Positions 5,661-7,727 of a stretch of 7,727 nt of DNA are shown piece after piece. The notes beneath the pieces are model-generated. The model saw nothing but the letters and a program-made list of their open reading frames with translations. It ran no database searches and was not told the DNA's origin. The translations under genes were made by a program, and so were the position numbers. How positions within the stretch are numbered: the first letter of the stretch is position 1; each line of letters starts with the position of its first letter. Origin of the DNA: an uncultured Oscillospiraceae bacterium (lineage in GTDB: Bacteria > Bacillota > Clostridia > Oscillospirales > Ruminococcaceae); the NCBI GenBank assembly GCA_904502045.1, contig CAJGEB010000043.1, positions 1 to 7,727 on the forward strand. Reading direction: 5' to 3'.

Positions 5661-6551
5661 TTACTTTAAAAGACCGTGTTTAATGAGTTCTGCCTTAAGA
5701 ACGGCAGCGTTTTTCTCACTGAGCTCGCACAGAGGCATACGGCACTGACCGGCAGCGTAGCCGAGCATATTCATAGCGGCCTTTACGGGAATTGGGTTAA
5801 CGTCGCTGAACAGAGCATCAATAAGCTTCATCATACCGATCTGGAGTTCAGCGCTTTCCTTAATCTTACCCTGCCAGAAAAGCTCACAAATATCGTGAGT
5901 CTGCTTAGGAGCCACGTTGGAGAGAACGGAAATTACACCGAGTCCGCCGAGGGAAAGAAGAGGAGTAATAAAATCGTCGTTTCCGGAATAAACACCGAGC
6001 TCATCGCCGCAAAGATCCATAGTACGAGCAACAGAAGCGATGTTACCGTTAGCTTCCTTAACAGCAACGATATTGGGGTGCTTAGAGAGCTCGAAATAGG
6101 TTTCGGGCTGAATGCTGAGGCCTGTTCTTGAGGGAACGTTATATAAAATTATAGGAACATCGGTGGAATCAGCAATAGCGTTAAAGTGTCTGATAAAACC
6201 GAGCTGGGAGGTCTTGTTGTAGTAGGGAGTAACGTGGAGCAGAGCATCGGCACCGACGTTAGCAGCCTCTTTAGAAAGCCAGATAGCGTAGGAGGTGTCG
6301 TTACTTCCGGTACCTGCGACAACAGGAACCCTGCCGGCAGTTCTTTTAACGGCAAAATCTATGAGCTCGATGTGCTCATCATCGGTAAGAGTGGAGGATT
6401 CACCGGTAGTACCGCAGATAACGATACTGTCGGTTTTATTTTCGATTTGGAAATCAATAAGATCTCCCAAGACATCGTAATTTACGGACATATCGGGATT
6501 CATCGGAGTAATAATAGCAACTCCGGCGCCCTTGAACACGATTTTTTTCAT
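5661..6551 (-). CDS. dapA: 4-hydroxy-tetrahydrodipicolinate synthase
   Basis: DapA condenses pyruvate with aspartate semialdehyde, the committed step to lysine and diaminopimelate. The 296-residue TIM-barrel protein has the usual length and motifs: GAGVAIITPM (8-17), ICGTTGESSTL (45-55) with the substrate-binding threonines, HVTPYYNK (106-113), IILYNVPSRTG (134-144) with catalytic Tyr137 and Arg142, and VAVKEANGN (162-170) with the Schiff-base Lys165. YSGNDDFITPLLSLGG (188-203) is the family's C-terminal barrel signature. The classical E. coli lysine feedback site was not traced, so inhibition by lysine cannot be judged. The ATG has AAGGCGG (6562-6568) 10 bases upstream. The gene starts 24 bases after asd ends and shares its transcript. 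It is preferred over N-acetylneuraminate lyase or KDG aldolase because of the GTTGE motif, Arg142 and the dap context. Confidence 0.97.
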   Translation of the reverse strand: MKKIVFKGAGVAIITPMNPDMSVNYDVLGDLIDFQIENKTDSIVICGTTGESSTLTDDEHIELIDFAVKRTAGRVPVVAGTGSNDTSYAIWLSKEAANVGADALLHVTPYYNKTSQLGFIRHFNAIADSTDVPIILYNVPSRTGLSIQPETYFELSKHPNIVAVKEANGNIASVARTMDLCGDELGVYSGNDDFITPLLSLGGLGVISVLSNVAPKQTHDICELFWQGKIKESAELQIGMMKLIDALFSDVNPIPVKAAMNMLGYAAGQCRMPLCELSEKNAAVLKAELIKHGLLK

Positions 6552-6575
6552 AGTAAATTGACCGCCTTTCTGGAA

Positions 6576-7655
6576 TTAATCGAGATAACCCTGAGCAGCT
6601 AAGAGTTCAGCCATAAGAACGGCACCGCCCGCAGCGCCTCTGAGGGTATTGTGGGAGAGGCTTACGAATTTGTAGTCGAAGAAGCTGTCGGGACGGAGTC
6701 TTCCGACGGAAACGCCCATACCGTTTTCGAGATTACGATCGAGCTTGGTCTGAGGACGGTTTTCCTCTTCGAAATAGTGGATAAACTGCTTGGGAGCGGA
6801 GGGGAGATGTAATTTTTGAGGAGCCCCTGCGTAATTAGCCCACAGCTCTTTTATTTCCTCAATGGAGGGTTTATTTTCAAAGGAAACGAAAACAGCAGCG
6901 AGATGTCCGTCGGAAACGGGAACGCGGATGCACTGGGTAGTGATCAGCGGACTGGCGGCAGGAGTAATAACGCCGTTTTCGAGAGTACCCCAAATTTTAA
7001 GAGGTTCTTTTTCGCTTTTTTCTTCCTCGCCGCCGATGTAGGGGATAACGTTGTCTACCATTTCGGGCCATCTTTCGAAGGTCTTACCTGCTCCGGAAAT
7101 AGCCTGATAGGTACAAGCGAGAACGTTTTTGATACCGAATTTTTTGAGGGGATGGAGTGCGGGAACGTAGCTCTGAATGGAGCAGTTGGATTTTACAGCG
7201 ATAAAACCGCGCTTCGTACCGAGTCTTTTGCGCTGGAACTCGATTACCGCAGAATGATCGTCGTTAATATCGGGAATGATCATAGGAACATCGGGGGTAT
7301 TGCGGTTGGCGGAGTTATTGGAAACTACGGGGCACTCAAGTTTAGCGTATTTTTCCTCAAGAGCCTTAATTTCATCTTTTTTCATATCGACAGCGCAGAA
7401 AACGAAGTCAACGGAAGCGGCAATTTTTTCTGCATCCGCAACAGCGTCGAGCACTACCATATTTTTTACCTTTTCGGGTATAGGGGTAGACATAGCCCAG
7501 CGGTTTTCGACTACCTCAGCATAGGGTTTACCTGCGCTTCTTGAGGAAGCGGCGAGAGCGGTAATGTGGAACCAAGGATGGTTATCGAGCAGGGTAATAA
7601 AACGCTGACCTACCATACCGGTCGCACCGATTACAGCGACGTTAAAATTTTTCAT
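6576..7655 (-). CDS. asd: Aspartate-semialdehyde dehydrogenase, archaeal/fungal type
   Basis: Asd reduces L-aspartyl-4-phosphate to L-aspartate-4-semialdehyde with NADPH, supplying DapA (and the threonine/methionine branch). The 359-residue protein begins with the nucleotide-binding VAVIGATGMVGQRFITLL (6-23), has VSNNSANR (111-118), and carries catalytic Cys158 in VKSNCSIQSYVPALHPL (154-170). It also has AISGAGKTFE (185-194) and catalytic His251 in RVPVSDGHLAAVF (244-256). The HPWF (26-29) and ALAASSRSAGK (33-43) segments and the overall length point to the archaeal/fungal branch rather than the E. coli branch. The start chosen is the ATG at 7653-7655, with AAGGAG (7665-7670) 9 bases upstream. 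A longer reading from a TTG at 7680-7682 would translate the ribosome binding site itself as Lys-Glu, so it is rejected. It is the first gene of asd-dapA-dapB. No convincing promoter is visible in the 72 bases upstream. Confidence 0.95.
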   Translation of the reverse strand: MKNFNVAVIGATGMVGQRFITLLDNHPWFHITALAASSRSAGKPYAEVVENRWAMSTPIPEKVKNMVVLDAVADAEKIAASVDFVFCAVDMKKDEIKALEEKYAKLECPVVSNNSANRNTPDVPMIIPDINDDHSAVIEFQRKRLGTKRGFIAVKSNCSIQSYVPALHPLKKFGIKNVLACTYQAISGAGKTFERWPEMVDNVIPYIGGEEEKSEKEPLKIWGTLENGVITPAASPLITTQCIRVPVSDGHLAAVFVSFENKPSIEEIKELWANYAGAPQKLHLPSAPKQFIHYFEEENRPQTKLDRNLENGMGVSVGRLRPDSFFDYKFVSLSHNTLRGAAGGAVLMAELLAAQGYLD

Positions 7656-7727
7656 ATAGAACAACTCCTTAAAATAATACAAGATTTAGGTATAAATATG
7701 GGATAAAATAAGGAAAAAATAAATAAA
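7656..7727 (-). promoter_or_regulatory. Partial upstream region of the asd operon
   Basis: These 72 AT-rich bases contain the asd ribosome binding site (7665-7670). A TATTAT (7674-7679) could be a -10 box, but no matching -35 is found at 16 to 18 bases. No lysine riboswitch helices or hairpin are seen. The true promoter or leader may lie beyond the window. Confidence 0.35.

Noticed and set aside
5006..5683. A 225-codon open frame on the plus strand, antisense to dapB
   Set aside because: It is fully explained as the shadow of dapB and the dapA end. It has no Shine-Dalgarno sequence and no recognisable motif.
6816..7544. A 242-codon open frame on the plus strand, antisense to asd
   Set aside because: It lies wholly inside a securely identified asd gene, has no ribosome binding site and resembles no family. 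Its composition (runs of Phe, Asn, Gly) is what the reverse complement of asd codons would give.
7656..7682. A nine-codon N-terminal extension of asd from a TTG start
   Set aside because: The extension translates the ribosome binding site AAGGAG as Lys-Glu. The ATG at 7653-7655 has correct spacing and gives the normal family N-terminus.
7656..7727. Lysine riboswitch upstream of the dap operon
   Set aside because: No multi-helix structure or conserved L-box sequence can be seen in the available bases.

Overview
The window reads as a chromosomal segment from an anaerobic, Clostridia-type Firmicute, probably an uncultured gut lineage. This is inferred from strong AAGGAGG-like ribosome binding sites, AT-rich gaps with sigma-A style promoters, a type A RNase P RNA, and a compact asd-dapA-dapB lysine operon. 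No species is named because nothing in the sequence fixes one. I see no mobile element, CRISPR array, phage gene or tRNA.

Layout from left to right: (1) Bases 36-3232 on the minus strand hold three genes transcribed right to left: a PHP-domain metal-dependent phosphoesterase, a DusB-type tRNA dihydrouridine synthase, and a DUF1015 protein of unknown function. The PHP gene has a clear promoter and is tightly coupled to dusB, whose only plausible start is TTG. DUF1015 follows after a 77 bp gap that holds its own well-formed promoter. (2) Bases 3334-3736 on the plus strand hold rnpB, with a good extended -10 promoter and a 3' hairpin, divergent from the PHP promoter. (3) After about 220 bp of AT-rich, purine-rich DNA comes an AraC-family regulator (3958-4773, plus strand) with its own promoter and strong ribosome binding site. 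Its codon use differs from its neighbours: 17 of 20 isoleucines are ATA. (4) Bases 4901-7655 on the minus strand hold asd, dapA and dapB, transcribed right to left with gaps of 24 and 16 bp. The operon ends in two tandem intrinsic terminators placed between it and the convergent araC gene.

Functionally, asd, dapA and dapB encode consecutive steps from aspartyl phosphate to tetrahydrodipicolinate, feeding lysine and meso-diaminopimelate for peptidoglycan. The Asd is of the archaeal/fungal type rather than the E. coli type. rnpB and dusB both belong to tRNA maturation, though on separate transcripts. The regulator has no adjacent candidate target in its own orientation, so its target cannot be inferred.

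The region is mostly housekeeping. The points most worth a second look are the function of DUF1015, the atypical araC gene, the separate DUF1015 promoter and the terminator arrangement. I found no convincing new system.
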